Position numbers and translations under genes: made by a program
Shown: positions 1 to 9,075 of the stretch, piece by piece
Layout: each line of letters opens with the position of its first letter
Position numbering within the stretch: the first letter of the stretch is position 1
NCBI RefSeq assembly: GCF_003992595.1
Contig: NZ_RZNA01000047.1
Span: 300,065-364,064 of the forward strand
Source of the DNA: Flagellimonas oceanensis
GTDB lineage: Bacteria > Bacteroidota > Bacteroidia > Flavobacteriales > Flavobacteriaceae
DNA length: 64,000 nt
Direction: 5' to 3'
Notes under the pieces: model-generated
The model's database searches: none
What the model was told of the DNA's origin: nothing
Seen by the model: the letters and a program-made list of their open reading frames with translations, nothing else

Positions 1-474
1 GGCGATCCTACAGCTACGCCGATCGACCTTAGCGGTTACCTTGACAATACGGATAATCAGGACGCCTCAGAAGTAAATTCAGATACTCCAGTAGATGTAA
101 ACGGGGATGGGGCAACTGAAGCAACCGTTGAAGATGTGATTCAGGCAATAGCTCCAATTACATCCAAAGCAGCAAGGGTGTTTTACCCACCTTCCATAGC
201 CATTGATGCTTCAAGTAACGGTACGTTTAGCCTCGATCTTTATCAAGAATATATCAATCAATATGGCTCGCCAACGGTGGGGAGTGCAGGTGCACCCGCA
301 GCAATTCCAACGTATGGCCGAACAGATTTGTACTACTATGTTACCTATGCAGACCCTACGGTTTTTGATACAGGAAGCATGACAATAGACGCGAATGGTA
401 ATTTGAGTTATACAGTTCAAGCACAACCTGCCGATTACAATGCATTGATCAATGTGGTGTTTGTGGTAAAATAA
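1..474 (+). CDS. C-terminal part of a large surface/secreted protein (5' end outside window)
   Basis: The reading frame is open from base 1 and stops with TAA at 472-474, so only the last 157 residues are present. They are rich in Asp, Asn, Thr and Ser, as in long secreted adhesin-like proteins of Flavobacteriia. A short tail module (about the last 110 residues, with a YPPSI motif and ending FVVK) resembles a tail I associate with repetitive flavobacterial surface proteins; that family recall is not verified. The next two genes, a type IX cargo and a PorP/SprF protein, follow at 22 nt and 4 nt, which suggests that this is also an exported surface protein. The GTG at 136 is an internal Val codon, not a start. 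Confidence 0.7.
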   Translation, partial: GDPTATPIDLSGYLDNTDNQDASEVNSDTPVDVNGDGATEATVEDVIQAIAPITSKAARVFYPPSIAIDASSNGTFSLDLYQEYINQYGSPTVGSAGAPAAIPTYGRTDLYYYVTYADPTVFDTGSMTIDANGNLSYTVQAQPADYNALINVVFVVK

Positions 475-496
475 TAATGATCAAAGACACATAGAT

Positions 497-2524
497 TTGA
501 AATCCAACACCTCATATAAGTCTTTACTCATTGGACTGTTCATTTTCTTTATGGGAATGAACTTTGCAAATGCTCAGTTTTTGTTGCAAGCGCCCAATAC
601 TGGCGATGAGCACAATTACCAATGGTACGAAGCATCGGACACTGTAACTGTTTTGGGAACCAATTCATTTTATGAAGCAACCCAGCCTGGTGTTTATTTT
701 GCAACTTATGATGGTACACTCTGTGGCTCAAATGCAACAGGCTATTTTATTTTAACCGATTGCGAAGCCCCAAACAATGAGGTGGTTTTGGATATATCGG
801 CCAGTGTGCCTTCTGGGGCCACTGTGAGCTGGAGTCCAGCGTTGAGCGGCGATCAAACAAGACCAATAGTAACAAGCACACAGACCGTGATGCGGTATGT
901 TGCCACCATAACAAAAGTTGGAAACAGTACCGAATTGCCGCGTTTTACAGTGGTGTGTATGAGTCAGGCAGCAAACCTAATTGATGACATGATTGTGGTC
1001 AACGAAGATGAATCCATAGTCACACCTATATTTGACAATGATTCAGATTTACCTTCAGAAGGTGTTTTGACGGTCACTAATCCATCAAACGGAAATGTAA
1101 GTGTTGATGACAATGGAACCGCCAATGACCCGACCGATGATATCTTGACCTATACACCGAACCCTGATTATAATGGAAGTGATAGTTTTGACTATACAAT
1201 CTGTAATGCTTTCGGGGATTGCAGCACCGCTACGGTCACTGTGGATGTTCTTCCCATTGTGGATACAAATGATGATTCAGTATCAACGGATATCGGAGTG
1301 GAAGCGGTTGTCTCGTGGAGAGCTAATGATAACGACATACCGGCCACGGGCTCAGTTACTGCTACGGACCCATCAAACGGAACAGCTGTATTGAATGACA
1401 ACGGAACAGCTAATGATCCTTCCGATGACAATATTACCTACATACCGAATTCAGGATTCACAGGCACGGATTCCTTTGATTATACCGTATGTGATTCGAA
1501 TGGGAATTGCAGTACGGCAACGATCACGGTCATTGTAAGTCCTTCAGGAATTGACTTGGATAGTGATAATGATGGAATAGTGGACAGCTTTGAGGATTTG
1601 AATGCTGACAACGATAATGACCCATCAACCAACCCAACGGATACCGATGGTGATGGAATCCCTGATTACCTGGATATCGATAGTGATAACGATGGAATTC
1701 CGGATAACGTAGAAGCGCAACTTGCCTTAGGTTACATTCCGCCTAGTTTGATGGATGCCAACAACAATGGATTGGATGATGCCTATGAAACGGGAGGAAA
1801 TGTGGGATTGATTCCTATTGATTCCGATAGTGATGGACTCCCTGATTATGTGGATGAAGATAGCGATGATGACAATGTTCCTGATGCTATTGAAGGGCAC
1901 GATCTTGACCATGATGGTGTTCCAGAAGTATCTCTCATCGGTTCCGATAAAGACAACGATGGTTTGGATGATGGATACGAAGGGGAAACCGTGATTGATA
2001 TGGATGTCAATGATGAAATGGATGACCCAAGTACTGCCTTACCGGATAATGATGGAGATGGAATACCCGATTTCAGGGATTCGGATGACGATGATGACGG
2101 TATCGAGACCATGGATGAAGATGAGAATGGAGATGGAAACTATGCCAACGATGATTCCAACGAAGATGGTATACCAAACTATCTCGATCCAGATTTAGGG
2201 GAATTAAGTACAGATGAAGAAGAGGTCGATGTGGTCAATGTGATTACCCCTAACGGAGATGGTAGACATGATACCCTGGAAATCAGAGGGATTGAAAACT
2301 TCCCCAACAACACTGTTAAGATTTATAATAGGTGGGGAGTGATGGTGTATCAAACGAGAGCATACAATACTACGGGGAATGAATTTGATGGTACATCCCA
2401 AGGTAGGGTCACGGTAGATCAGAACAATAAACTTCCTGTCGGAACATATTTCTATGTTATAGATTATGAAAATCAGTCAGGGACTATGAAACAGCTTACA
2501 GGCTACATATACATTAATAGATAA
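497..2524 (+). CDS. Type IX secreted repeat protein with gliding-motility-type C-terminal domain
   Basis: 675 residues. A TTG start is chosen because only it gives a complete signal peptide (KS near the N-terminus, hydrophobic core, ANAQ cleavage site near residue 27); no upstream ATG fits. Residues about 165-345 hold two tandem Ig/cadherin-like modules with the repeated NGTANDP and SFDYT motifs. Residues about 350-570 are Asp-rich calcium-binding repeats of the thrombospondin type 3 kind (DSDNDGIPD-like). The last 95 residues, starting at VITPNGDG and containing IYNRWG, match the gliding-motility-associated C-terminal domain (CHU_C, type B sorting signal), which directs export by the type IX secretion system. 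It probably sits on the cell surface with the help of the PorP/SprF protein encoded 4 nt downstream. Ligand unknown. Confidence 0.88.
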   Translation: MKSNTSYKSLLIGLFIFFMGMNFANAQFLLQAPNTGDEHNYQWYEASDTVTVLGTNSFYEATQPGVYFATYDGTLCGSNATGYFILTDCEAPNNEVVLDISASVPSGATVSWSPALSGDQTRPIVTSTQTVMRYVATITKVGNSTELPRFTVVCMSQAANLIDDMIVVNEDESIVTPIFDNDSDLPSEGVLTVTNPSNGNVSVDDNGTANDPTDDILTYTPNPDYNGSDSFDYTICNAFGDCSTATVTVDVLPIVDTNDDSVSTDIGVEAVVSWRANDNDIPATGSVTATDPSNGTAVLNDNGTANDPSDDNITYIPNSGFTGTDSFDYTVCDSNGNCSTATITVIVSPSGIDLDSDNDGIVDSFEDLNADNDNDPSTNPTDTDGDGIPDYLDIDSDNDGIPDNVEAQLALGYIPPSLMDANNNGLDDAYETGGNVGLIPIDSDSDGLPDYVDEDSDDDNVPDAIEGHDLDHDGVPEVSLIGSDKDNDGLDDGYEGETVIDMDVNDEMDDPSTALPDNDGDGIPDFRDSDDDDDGIETMDEDENGDGNYANDDSNEDGIPNYLDPDLGELSTDEEEVDVVNVITPNGDGRHDTLEIRGIENFPNNTVKIYNRWGVMVYQTRAYNTTGNEFDGTSQGRVTVDQNNKLPVGTYFYVIDYENQSGTMKQLTGYIYINR

Positions 2525-2528
2525 ACAA

Positions 2529-3476
2529 ATGCTTACTGTGTTGAACGAACTTTTTAAAGGAAAAACCCAATGTATGCTTGCCCTTTTGCTTTTAGCAATG
2601 GTAAACTTGCATGCACAGCAAGATGCGCAGTACACCCAGTACATGTACAATACCGTAAGTGTAAATCCTGCCTATGCGGGTTCACGTGGACACTTGAGTA
2701 TTGCGGCGTTGTACCGTAACCAATGGTTGGGACTTGATGGTGCGCCCGAAACACAGACGTTGAACGTTCATACGCCTGTCGGTTATCGCGGTGTGGGATT
2801 GGGACTGTCCGTTGTGAATGATAAGATTGGGCCAACTTCTGAAACGTATTTTGATGTAGATTTCTCCTATACCATTCAAACAAGCTGGGAAGGAAGATTG
2901 AGTTTTGGTCTGAAAGCAAGCGCACACATGTTGGATGTTAGGTTTTCCGAATTGGACGAATATTCAATTGACGACCAATTGAACCAAGGGGATTTAAAGA
3001 AGTTCTCACCCAATATTGGTGCCGGGGTATACTACCATACCGATAAATTCTATGCAGGGATTTCTGCGCCAAGGTTATTGGAAACCACCCATTTTGATTC
3101 ATCCTCAGCCTCAACAGCAAAGGAGCAGATGAACTTTTACCTTATTACCGGGTATGTTTGGGACTTGAATCCAGTTTTAAAGTTTAAGCCCACACTTTTG
3201 ACCAAAGCAGTGCAAGGATCACCATTGCAGTTGGACCTTTCCGCTAACTTTATGTACAATGAAAAGTTCATTGGAGGCGTGGCCTATCGTTGGGATGCCG
3301 CATTCAGTGGTCTTTTTGGCTTTATGATCTCCGATCAATTGATGATTGGAATGGCCTACGATCGAGAGATTACCGAGCTTGGAGCGGCCACTTTCAATGA
3401 TGGTTCCTTTGAAATCATTCTTCGGTATGATTTCATCAGGAACATTGGAAACATGAAATCCCCACGCTTCTTTTAG
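2529..3476 (+). CDS. PorP/SprF family type IX secretion outer membrane protein
   Basis: 315 residues with an N-terminal signal peptide ending near LHAQQ, followed by the family hallmark region QYTQYMYNTVSVNPAYAGSR and alternating beta strands to the C-terminus, typical of the PorP/SprF outer-membrane barrel. In this family, SprF-type partners are needed for secretion or surface attachment of the specific type B cargo encoded next door; the 4-nt spacing to the CHU_C protein fits that pairing. The ATG at 2529 is used; a second ATG at residue 16 would give a shorter signal peptide without a charged n-region. Confidence 0.9.
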   Translation: MLTVLNELFKGKTQCMLALLLLAMVNLHAQQDAQYTQYMYNTVSVNPAYAGSRGHLSIAALYRNQWLGLDGAPETQTLNVHTPVGYRGVGLGLSVVNDKIGPTSETYFDVDFSYTIQTSWEGRLSFGLKASAHMLDVRFSELDEYSIDDQLNQGDLKKFSPNIGAGVYYHTDKFYAGISAPRLLETTHFDSSSASTAKEQMNFYLITGYVWDLNPVLKFKPTLLTKAVQGSPLQLDLSANFMYNEKFIGGVAYRWDAAFSGLFGFMISDQLMIGMAYDREITELGAATFNDGSFEIILRYDFIRNIGNMKSPRFF

Positions 3477-3532
3477 GAAGAATTTAGACACCTATTCCCG
3501 TTATTTAGCCACAAAGGTCATATTTTTACCTT

Positions 3533-4066
3533 ATGAGAGAGGAAAAAGTGATACTTGTAAATGAAAAGGACGAGCCCATAGGGTTGATGCCCAAAATGGA
3601 AGCTCATGAAAAGGCATTGTTGCACCGTGCATTCTCGGTTTTTGTGATGAACGCCAAAGGCGAGACCATGATTCAGCAGAGGGCAAAGGATAAATACCAC
3701 TCCCCACTGCTATGGACCAATACCTGTTGCAGTCATCAACGGGAAGGGGAGAGCAATGTGGACGCAGGCAAACGAAGACTCATGGAAGAAATGGGCTTTA
3801 CCACGGAGCTTAAGGAACTCTTCAACTTTATATATAAAGCCCCTTTCGACAATGGCCTTACCGAACACGAGTTCGATCACGTAATGGTAGGCTATTTTGA
3901 AGATGAGCCCAACATCAATCCAGATGAAGTTGCCGATTGGAAATGGATGCATCCTGAGGAAATCAAAAAAGACATGGTAAGTAATCCTGATGCATATACA
4001 GCATGGTTCAAAATTATTTTTGAACGTTTCTACAACCATCTTATGGAAAACACACCGGCAAAATGA
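3533..4066 (+). CDS. idi: Isopentenyl-diphosphate delta-isomerase, type I
   Basis: 177 residues, the usual length of the bacterial Nudix-fold enzyme that interconverts IPP and DMAPP in isoprenoid synthesis. Visible are the TNTCCSHQ segment, where C66 matches the catalytic Cys, the Nudix-like region around residues 69-90 (REGES to RRLMEEMGF), and the EHEFDH metal-binding/catalytic Glu segment near residue 111. It would supply precursors for quinones and for the carotenoids made by the crt genes about 46 kb away. Its last 4 nt overlap the next gene (ATGA), so the two are probably co-transcribed. A TATTTTTA box at 3521-3528 lies very close to the start. Confidence 0.93.
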   Translation: MREEKVILVNEKDEPIGLMPKMEAHEKALLHRAFSVFVMNAKGETMIQQRAKDKYHSPLLWTNTCCSHQREGESNVDAGKRRLMEEMGFTTELKELFNFIYKAPFDNGLTEHEFDHVMVGYFEDEPNINPDEVADWKWMHPEEIKKDMVSNPDAYTAWFKIIFERFYNHLMENTPAK

Positions 4067-4470
4067 AGGTAAAAGCAAGTAGAAAGGCCAGTTTTAACGC
4101 AGCCCATAGATTGCACCGTCCAGATTGGAGCGACGAAAAGAACAAAACCGTTTTCGGGAAATGCAACAATCCAAAATATCACGGTCACAACTATGACCTT
4201 ATCGTGAGTGTTACAGGGGAAATAGACCCTGAAACAGGGTTTGTAATGGACCTTAAAGTGCTCAAGGAATTGATCAAGGAACAGGTGGAGGATAAATTGG
4301 ACCATAAGAACCTGAACCTAGACGTGCCGGAATTTGAGAACCTGAACCCTACGGCCGAAAATATAGCGGTAGTGATATGGAACAAACTGCGCCCCCACAT
4401 AGATTCCAATAAGGAGTTGGAGGTGGTACTCTATGAAACCCCTCGAAATTTTGTAACCTACACAGGATAG
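4063..4470 (+). CDS. 6-pyruvoyl-tetrahydropterin synthase / QueD family protein
   Basis: 135 residues. The zinc triad of the T-fold PTPS/QueD family is visible: a His in NAAHRL (near residue 15) and the two His of HGHNY (near 43-45). A conserved Glu in the C-terminal EVVLYETP segment completes the active site. Bacterial members make 6-carboxytetrahydropterin for queuosine (QueD) or act in pterin metabolism; the KCNNPKYHGHNY form resembles the PTPS-type sequence. No other queuosine genes are nearby, so the exact reaction is left open. Translationally coupled to idi (ATGA overlap) and 4 nt ahead of manA. Confidence 0.85.
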   Translation: MKVKASRKASFNAAHRLHRPDWSDEKNKTVFGKCNNPKYHGHNYDLIVSVTGEIDPETGFVMDLKVLKELIKEQVEDKLDHKNLNLDVPEFENLNPTAENIAVVIWNKLRPHIDSNKELEVVLYETPRNFVTYTG

Positions 4471-4474
4471 AAAA

Positions 4475-5443
4475 ATGAACCTATACCCATTAAAATTCAA
4501 ACCAATCCTTAAAGAACGACTTTGGGGAGGAACCAAGTTGAAAGATGTTTTAAACAAACCCATTGAAAATGATATCACCGGTGAGAGCTGGGAACTCTCC
4601 GGAGTGGACGGAGACATATCCGAAGTGTCCAATGGCGATTTGGCAGGGACTTCGCTTCAAGGTTTGATAGATGAGCAGGGAGAAGCATTACTTGGAAAGA
4701 GTGTTGTAGACAGATTTGGGAACGATTTTCCGATTCTCATCAAATTCATTGATGCAAAAAAAGATCTTTCCATACAATTGCACCCGAATGATGAGTTGGC
4801 CAAAGAACGTCACAATTCCTTTGGAAAAACCGAGATGTGGTACATTATGGATGCTGACCCAGGAGCCAAATTGATCGTGGGTTTCAATAAAGATGTGGAA
4901 AAAGAAGAGTATGTGCAAAGCCTTGATGAAGGGACTTTGACCGACTTGATGAATTACGAAGAAGTAGGGGAAGGGGATACCTTCTTCATCAATACTGGAA
5001 AAATACATGCCATTGGAGCGGGAGTGCTTCTGGCTGAAATCCAACAAACCTCTGATATTACATATCGGGTGTTCGATTTTAATCGAAGGGACAAAGACGG
5101 AAACCTCCGTGAATTGCACACCAGTTTGGCCGTAGATGCCATTGATTATGAAAAGAAGGACGATTTTAAAGTGGAATACCCCAAAAAACAGGATAAGGTC
5201 AATGCGATGGTGGACTGTCCTTACTTTAAAACCAACTTTATGGAATTGTCCCAATCCATGAAGCAAGATCTGTCCGATAGGGATTCATTTACCATCTATA
5301 TGTGCGTGGGTGGTGCGGCCACGATCAACAACGATTGGGGGAGCGCATCCATAAAAAAAGGAGAGACAGTTCTTGTTTCGGCCTCAAGTACTTATGTGGA
5401 AGTTGATACCCAGGGCACCAAACTTTTAGAAGTTACTATTTAA
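4475..5443 (+). CDS. manA: Mannose-6-phosphate isomerase, class I type
   Basis: 322 residues. It begins LYPLKFKPILKERLWGG, a typical start of the short bacterial type I phosphomannose isomerases, which convert mannose-6-P to fructose-6-P. Zn ligands are visible in SIQLHPND (Gln and His near residue 100), a Glu in KTEMWY, and a His in KIHAIGAG; the conserved QQTSDITYRVFDFNR segment follows. The C-terminal jelly-roll half is complete. It follows the QueD-like gene by 4 nt and probably shares its transcript. Confidence 0.92.
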   Translation: MNLYPLKFKPILKERLWGGTKLKDVLNKPIENDITGESWELSGVDGDISEVSNGDLAGTSLQGLIDEQGEALLGKSVVDRFGNDFPILIKFIDAKKDLSIQLHPNDELAKERHNSFGKTEMWYIMDADPGAKLIVGFNKDVEKEEYVQSLDEGTLTDLMNYEEVGEGDTFFINTGKIHAIGAGVLLAEIQQTSDITYRVFDFNRRDKDGNLRELHTSLAVDAIDYEKKDDFKVEYPKKQDKVNAMVDCPYFKTNFMELSQSMKQDLSDRDSFTIYMCVGGAATINNDWGSASIKKGETVLVSASSTYVEVDTQGTKLLEVTI

Positions 5444-5471
5444 TAGTATCTTTAATGAAAACCACCGCGTT

Positions 5472-5744
5472 ATGCCAAGTATTCGTGATTTAAAAAAGGA
5501 TGTCAATTTCGTCTTGGGAGACATAATAGAGGCTGTCTATATCTGGGAAGCCGGCTCTGGAACCAAAGAATCTGAAGAGGGAACTGTAATTATAGACGAA
5601 GCCATTGAGGTTTATGACACATTGATGGACAAAATCAATCAAAAAAAGGTGGAGGACACCAAATCCCACTTTAAATCCATTCGGACAGAATTGGAAGAAA
5701 AGGCAACCAAGTTGATTGAACGGCTCAATAGCCTTGAAGCTTAG
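5472..5744 (+). CDS. Small conserved hypothetical protein, helical
   Basis: 90 residues, acidic and predicted mostly helical, with a charged Lys/Glu-rich second half (residues 55-88) that could form a coiled coil. It has no signal peptide or membrane segment. I recognise no named family beyond a general resemblance to small flavobacterial conserved proteins. It lies 28 nt after manA on the same strand; a TATCTTTA box within the gap could be a separate promoter. Its stop is one base away from the stop of the convergent lipoprotein gene. Confidence 0.7.
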   Translation: MPSIRDLKKDVNFVLGDIIEAVYIWEAGSGTKESEEGTVIIDEAIEVYDTLMDKINQKKVEDTKSHFKSIRTELEEKATKLIERLNSLEA

Positions 5745-5745
5745 C

Positions 5746-6447
5746 TTAGTTGTTTTTATCTAGAAATTCCTTGAATTGCTTTCCGTATTTGGAAGCCGCA
5801 ACCTCAGGAGTCAATCCTTTGTAAATGGAGTCCAAGTATTTTGGGTTTGCTTCTTTGGCCTCGGTCATCATTATGTACGGTGTGGCATAGGAATCTCCAT
5901 TGTTCAATCCAAAATTTAAGGCATAGCGATATTTACTGATGGTATTTTGGTTGACCAAACGTTGTATGGAATCCAAAGCAACGGAATCTTCCAACATTTC
6001 TGGAGCTGTACCTTGCTTTACCAAGGTAAGTTCCTTGATATTGAACTTGGAGTTCATTTCGTAAAATTCCAAAAGCTTTTCATGGGATTTGGAACCAGAG
6101 ATCTCCGCATTGGTATCAAAAGTATTCCAAGCTGTATTGATCACAATGTTGCCAGCTTCCCCAAAAAAGGTAATCCTATCATTGATGTCGTTGTTGTCTT
6201 TTTTATTGAGGTAGAGGTAAAATATTTCGGGCTCTGCCACCTCTTCGGAAAAACTGAATGTTCCGTCCCCTTGAATTTCCAAAGAATCCAAATTGACCAG
6301 CGAGGAGTCCTTGAATTGTTGCAAATAGAGGGTCCCTTTTTTAAGGCCTTTGATGTTCCCACTAACAGTCATGGTATTCTCCGTGTTTTTTTCACAGGAC
6401 ACCACGGTAATTCCAACAAGCAATACAAACAATATTCGCTTCATCAT
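5746..6447 (-). CDS. DUF4369-domain lipoprotein
   Basis: 233 residues. The N-terminus is a lipoprotein signal with lipobox VVSC (Cys about residue 19). The following region (residues about 25-115, with SGNIKGLKKGTLYLQQ and DGTFSF) matches the DUF4369 domain found at the N-terminus of many Bacteroidota thioredoxin-like lipoproteins. Here no thioredoxin domain or CxxC follows; the C-terminal 100 residues are helical and charged. Probably a periplasmic-facing lipoprotein of unknown role. Confidence 0.82.
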   Translation of the reverse strand: MMKRILFVLLVGITVVSCEKNTENTMTVSGNIKGLKKGTLYLQQFKDSSLVNLDSLEIQGDGTFSFSEEVAEPEIFYLYLNKKDNNDINDRITFFGEAGNIVINTAWNTFDTNAEISGSKSHEKLLEFYEMNSKFNIKELTLVKQGTAPEMLEDSVALDSIQRLVNQNTISKYRYALNFGLNNGDSYATPYIMMTEAKEANPKYLDSIYKGLTPEVAASKYGKQFKEFLDKNN

Positions 6448-6489
6448 ATAATTTTAGCTGGGCAAAGATGCATAATCTTCTGAAAATAT

Positions 6490-7752
6490 TTAAACATTCG
6501 AGGCGACTTCCATCAACAAAGCGCATAAATAAGCTCCTGCGGTACCCACAACATACCCAAAAACGGCCAAGAGTATACCAACAGAGGTCAAGGACGGATG
6601 GAATTCAGCCGCCACAACAGGGGCAGAGGCTGCTCCTCCCACATTGGCCTGACTGCCCACGGCTAAGAAAAAGAACGGTGCTTTTATGATTTTTGCCATC
6701 AAAATGAGCAATCCGGCGTGAATGGTAATCCAAATCAATCCGATGGCGATAAGCCCCGGATTATCCAGCACCTTGCCCAAGTCCATTTTCATACCTATGG
6801 TGGCCACCAAAATATAAATGAATATACTCCCGATTTTACTGGCTCCGGCACCTTCATAGTTCTTGGCCTTGGTAAATGAAAGACCAATCCCGATAGCTGT
6901 GGCAAAGACAACCATCCAAAGAAATTCCGATCCAAGTGAGGATAATATTTTCTGGGGATTTCGAACGACTTCAAAATTGTTTTGTAGAAAAGCAGCGAAA
7001 TGGTGCCCTACTAAATGGGCAATCCCCACTCCGACAAACGCAAAGAACAACAACATAATGAAATCCTTCAGAGTGGTGACCCGCGCGATTTTTTCGGTAT
7101 AGGTGGAAACTTTTACCTTGAGATCCTCGATGGAAGAAGTGTCGGCCTTGAGCCAACGGTCTATTTTTTCGGTCTTGCCCACACCCAATAGGATTACTGC
7201 CAACCAAAGGTTGGCGACCACGATATCGATCAGCACCATGCCCCCGTAGTTTTCTTGGTTATATTTAAACACTTCCAACATGGCCGCTTGATTGGCACCG
7301 CCGCCAATCCAACTGCCCGCAATGGTGGCAAGTCCTCTCCAAACGGCATCTGGCCCTACACCACCTACTGTTTCGGGTGAAAATATGGAAACGATCAAAA
7401 TGGCGATGGGGCCTCCAATTACGATGCCCACAGTACCCGTCAAAAACATGACCAAAGCCTTTGAGCCTAAATTCATGATGGCTTTCAAATCAATACTGAG
7501 CGTCATTAAGATCAGCGCAGCAGGTAACAAATATCTGCTGGCGACATAATAGGTGTTGGACGATGATTCATCAATAATGCCCACACTGGCCAAAATAGCC
7601 GGTAACAGATAACACATAAGGACTGTGGGAACCACGCGATAAAATTTACCCCAAAAACCGGTTTTAATGGATGAGGTATAAAAAACAAAACCTAAACAGA
7701 GACAAAGGAGCCCAAAGATGACAGTGTCTTGGGTAAATGGTAGTTGGTCCAT
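6490..7752 (-). CDS. DUF819 family membrane protein (YjcL-like transporter)
   Basis: 420 residues with about ten to eleven hydrophobic segments. Family-typical motifs include SRYLLPAALILMTLSID, the glycine-rich AGSWIGGGANQAA around residue 160 and VGSQANVGGAASAPVVAA near residue 370, which form inverted-repeat transporter halves. DUF819/YjcL proteins are predicted secondary transporters; the substrate is not known. A consensus -7 box TATATTTG is present on the minus strand at 7781-7774, about 20 nt upstream of the ATG. Confidence 0.87.
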   Translation of the reverse strand: MDQLPFTQDTVIFGLLCLCLGFVFYTSSIKTGFWGKFYRVVPTVLMCYLLPAILASVGIIDESSSNTYYVASRYLLPAALILMTLSIDLKAIMNLGSKALVMFLTGTVGIVIGGPIAILIVSIFSPETVGGVGPDAVWRGLATIAGSWIGGGANQAAMLEVFKYNQENYGGMVLIDIVVANLWLAVILLGVGKTEKIDRWLKADTSSIEDLKVKVSTYTEKIARVTTLKDFIMLLFFAFVGVGIAHLVGHHFAAFLQNNFEVVRNPQKILSSLGSEFLWMVVFATAIGIGLSFTKAKNYEGAGASKIGSIFIYILVATIGMKMDLGKVLDNPGLIAIGLIWITIHAGLLILMAKIIKAPFFFLAVGSQANVGGAASAPVVAAEFHPSLTSVGILLAVFGYVVGTAGAYLCALLMEVASNV

Positions 7753-7773
7753 ATATTTTTTAAGCTAGAAGCC

Positions 7774-7781
7774 CAAATATA
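7774..7781 (-). promoter_or_regulatory. -7 promoter element of the DUF819 gene
   Basis: The minus strand reads TATATTTG, a full match to the Bacteroidota housekeeping -7 consensus TAnnTTTG, 21 nt upstream of the ATG at 7752. No clear TTG -33 element at the right distance. Confidence 0.5.
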
Positions 7782-7939
7782 GGAAAATCATCAGCTGCTG
7801 GATGGAGAGTTCCATTATTTTGCCAATGTACTTTTAATGAAGTAACCAAAAGGACAAGCTTTTTTTGAGTTAACAATTGCCTTCATTGGGTTAACGTTTT
7901 GATTTTGAATGGTCTAATTTTATTTCATTAACACACTAA

Positions 7940-8119
<180 letters not shown>

Positions 8120-8140
8120 AAAATTTACAGTAGTAAAATA

Positions 8141-8175
8141 AAAAGCAGTTGTGGATGATTTCACAACTGTTTTTT
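8141..8175 (+). terminator. Intrinsic terminator after the lmo0937-type gene
   Basis: Perfect 8-bp stem CAGTTGTG / CACAACTG (8146-8153 and 8162-8169) with an 8-nt loop, followed by six T. Confidence 0.85.
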
Positions 8176-8299
8176 GTTGGGTTCCCATTTTTGCCACAAT
8201 AGTTAAAAAAAACCCAAATTTGTAATATTGATTGCTAATTGGTAAAACATTCTGAAAATTAGCTATGTGAATTCCATTACAAACAAGAGACGTCAAAAA

Positions 8300-9070
8300 A
8301 TGAGAAAACCCTTGGTGCTGCTCCTATTATTTCCTGTTTTTGTTTTTGGTAATGCCTTTTGGGGAAAGACAGGACACCGTGTTACCGGTGAGATTGCGCA
8401 AGAATACCTTACAGGAAAGGCCAAAAGGGCCTTGAATGAGTTATTGGATGGCCATAGCCTGGCCTTTGTTTCCACTTTTGCAGATGACATCAAAGCGGAC
8501 CGTTCGTATTCCAAATACTCAGCTTGGCATTATGTGAATTATCCACTAGGGATGGATTACCAGGATTCTGAGAAAAGTGAGTACGGGGATATCGTCACGG
8601 CCATTCAGGAATGTATTGCCAAGGTAAAGGATGAAAAGAATAGTCGTGAAGATCGCGTGTTCCATCTTAAATTACTGATCCATTTCATTGGAGACCTACA
8701 CCAACCCATGCATGCTAGCAGGGGAGAGGATAAAGGCGGCAACGATATACAAGTACAATGGTTCGGCGAAGGAAGCAATCTGCACCGGGTATGGGACAAG
8801 AACTTGATTGAGTCCTACGGGATGACCTATACAGAGTTGGCAAATGAACTCCACGAGGTTGACCGAAAAAAGCGAAAGGAAATACAAGAGGGTACCATAT
8901 ACGATTGGGTGGATGAATCCCATGAGATATGCGCGGAACTGTATGATTCCGTTGAAGTGGGCGAAAAACTTGGGTATCGTTATTCCTACGATTACAACAA
9001 TCTACTGTTCCAGCAACTCCAAAGAGGAGGATTGCGCTTGGCTAAGGTTCTCAATGAGATTTTCAGTTGA
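8300..9070 (+). CDS. S1/P1 family nuclease, secreted
   Basis: 256 residues from the ATG at 8300, chosen over the upstream in-frame GTG at 8267 because it gives a clean signal peptide ending at GNA. The mature protein would start at F20-W21, and Trp at the mature N-terminus is a metal ligand in S1/P1 zinc nucleases. Other ligands visible are H26, D62 or D63, H77 (AWHYVNYP), H128, D132, H138 (HFIGDLHQPMH), H162 and D166 (LHRVWD). These enzymes cleave single-stranded DNA/RNA and 3'-nucleotides outside the cytoplasm, releasing nucleosides and phosphate. All nine ligands appear present, so it should be active. Confidence 0.92.
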   Translation: MRKPLVLLLLFPVFVFGNAFWGKTGHRVTGEIAQEYLTGKAKRALNELLDGHSLAFVSTFADDIKADRSYSKYSAWHYVNYPLGMDYQDSEKSEYGDIVTAIQECIAKVKDEKNSREDRVFHLKLLIHFIGDLHQPMHASRGEDKGGNDIQVQWFGEGSNLHRVWDKNLIESYGMTYTELANELHEVDRKKRKEIQEGTIYDWVDESHEICAELYDSVEVGEKLGYRYSYDYNNLLFQQLQRGGLRLAKVLNEIFS

Positions 9071-9075
9071 TTTTA

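Noticed and set aside
4688-5266. 192-residue minus-strand frame
   Set aside because: Antisense shadow of manA with no recognisable domain.
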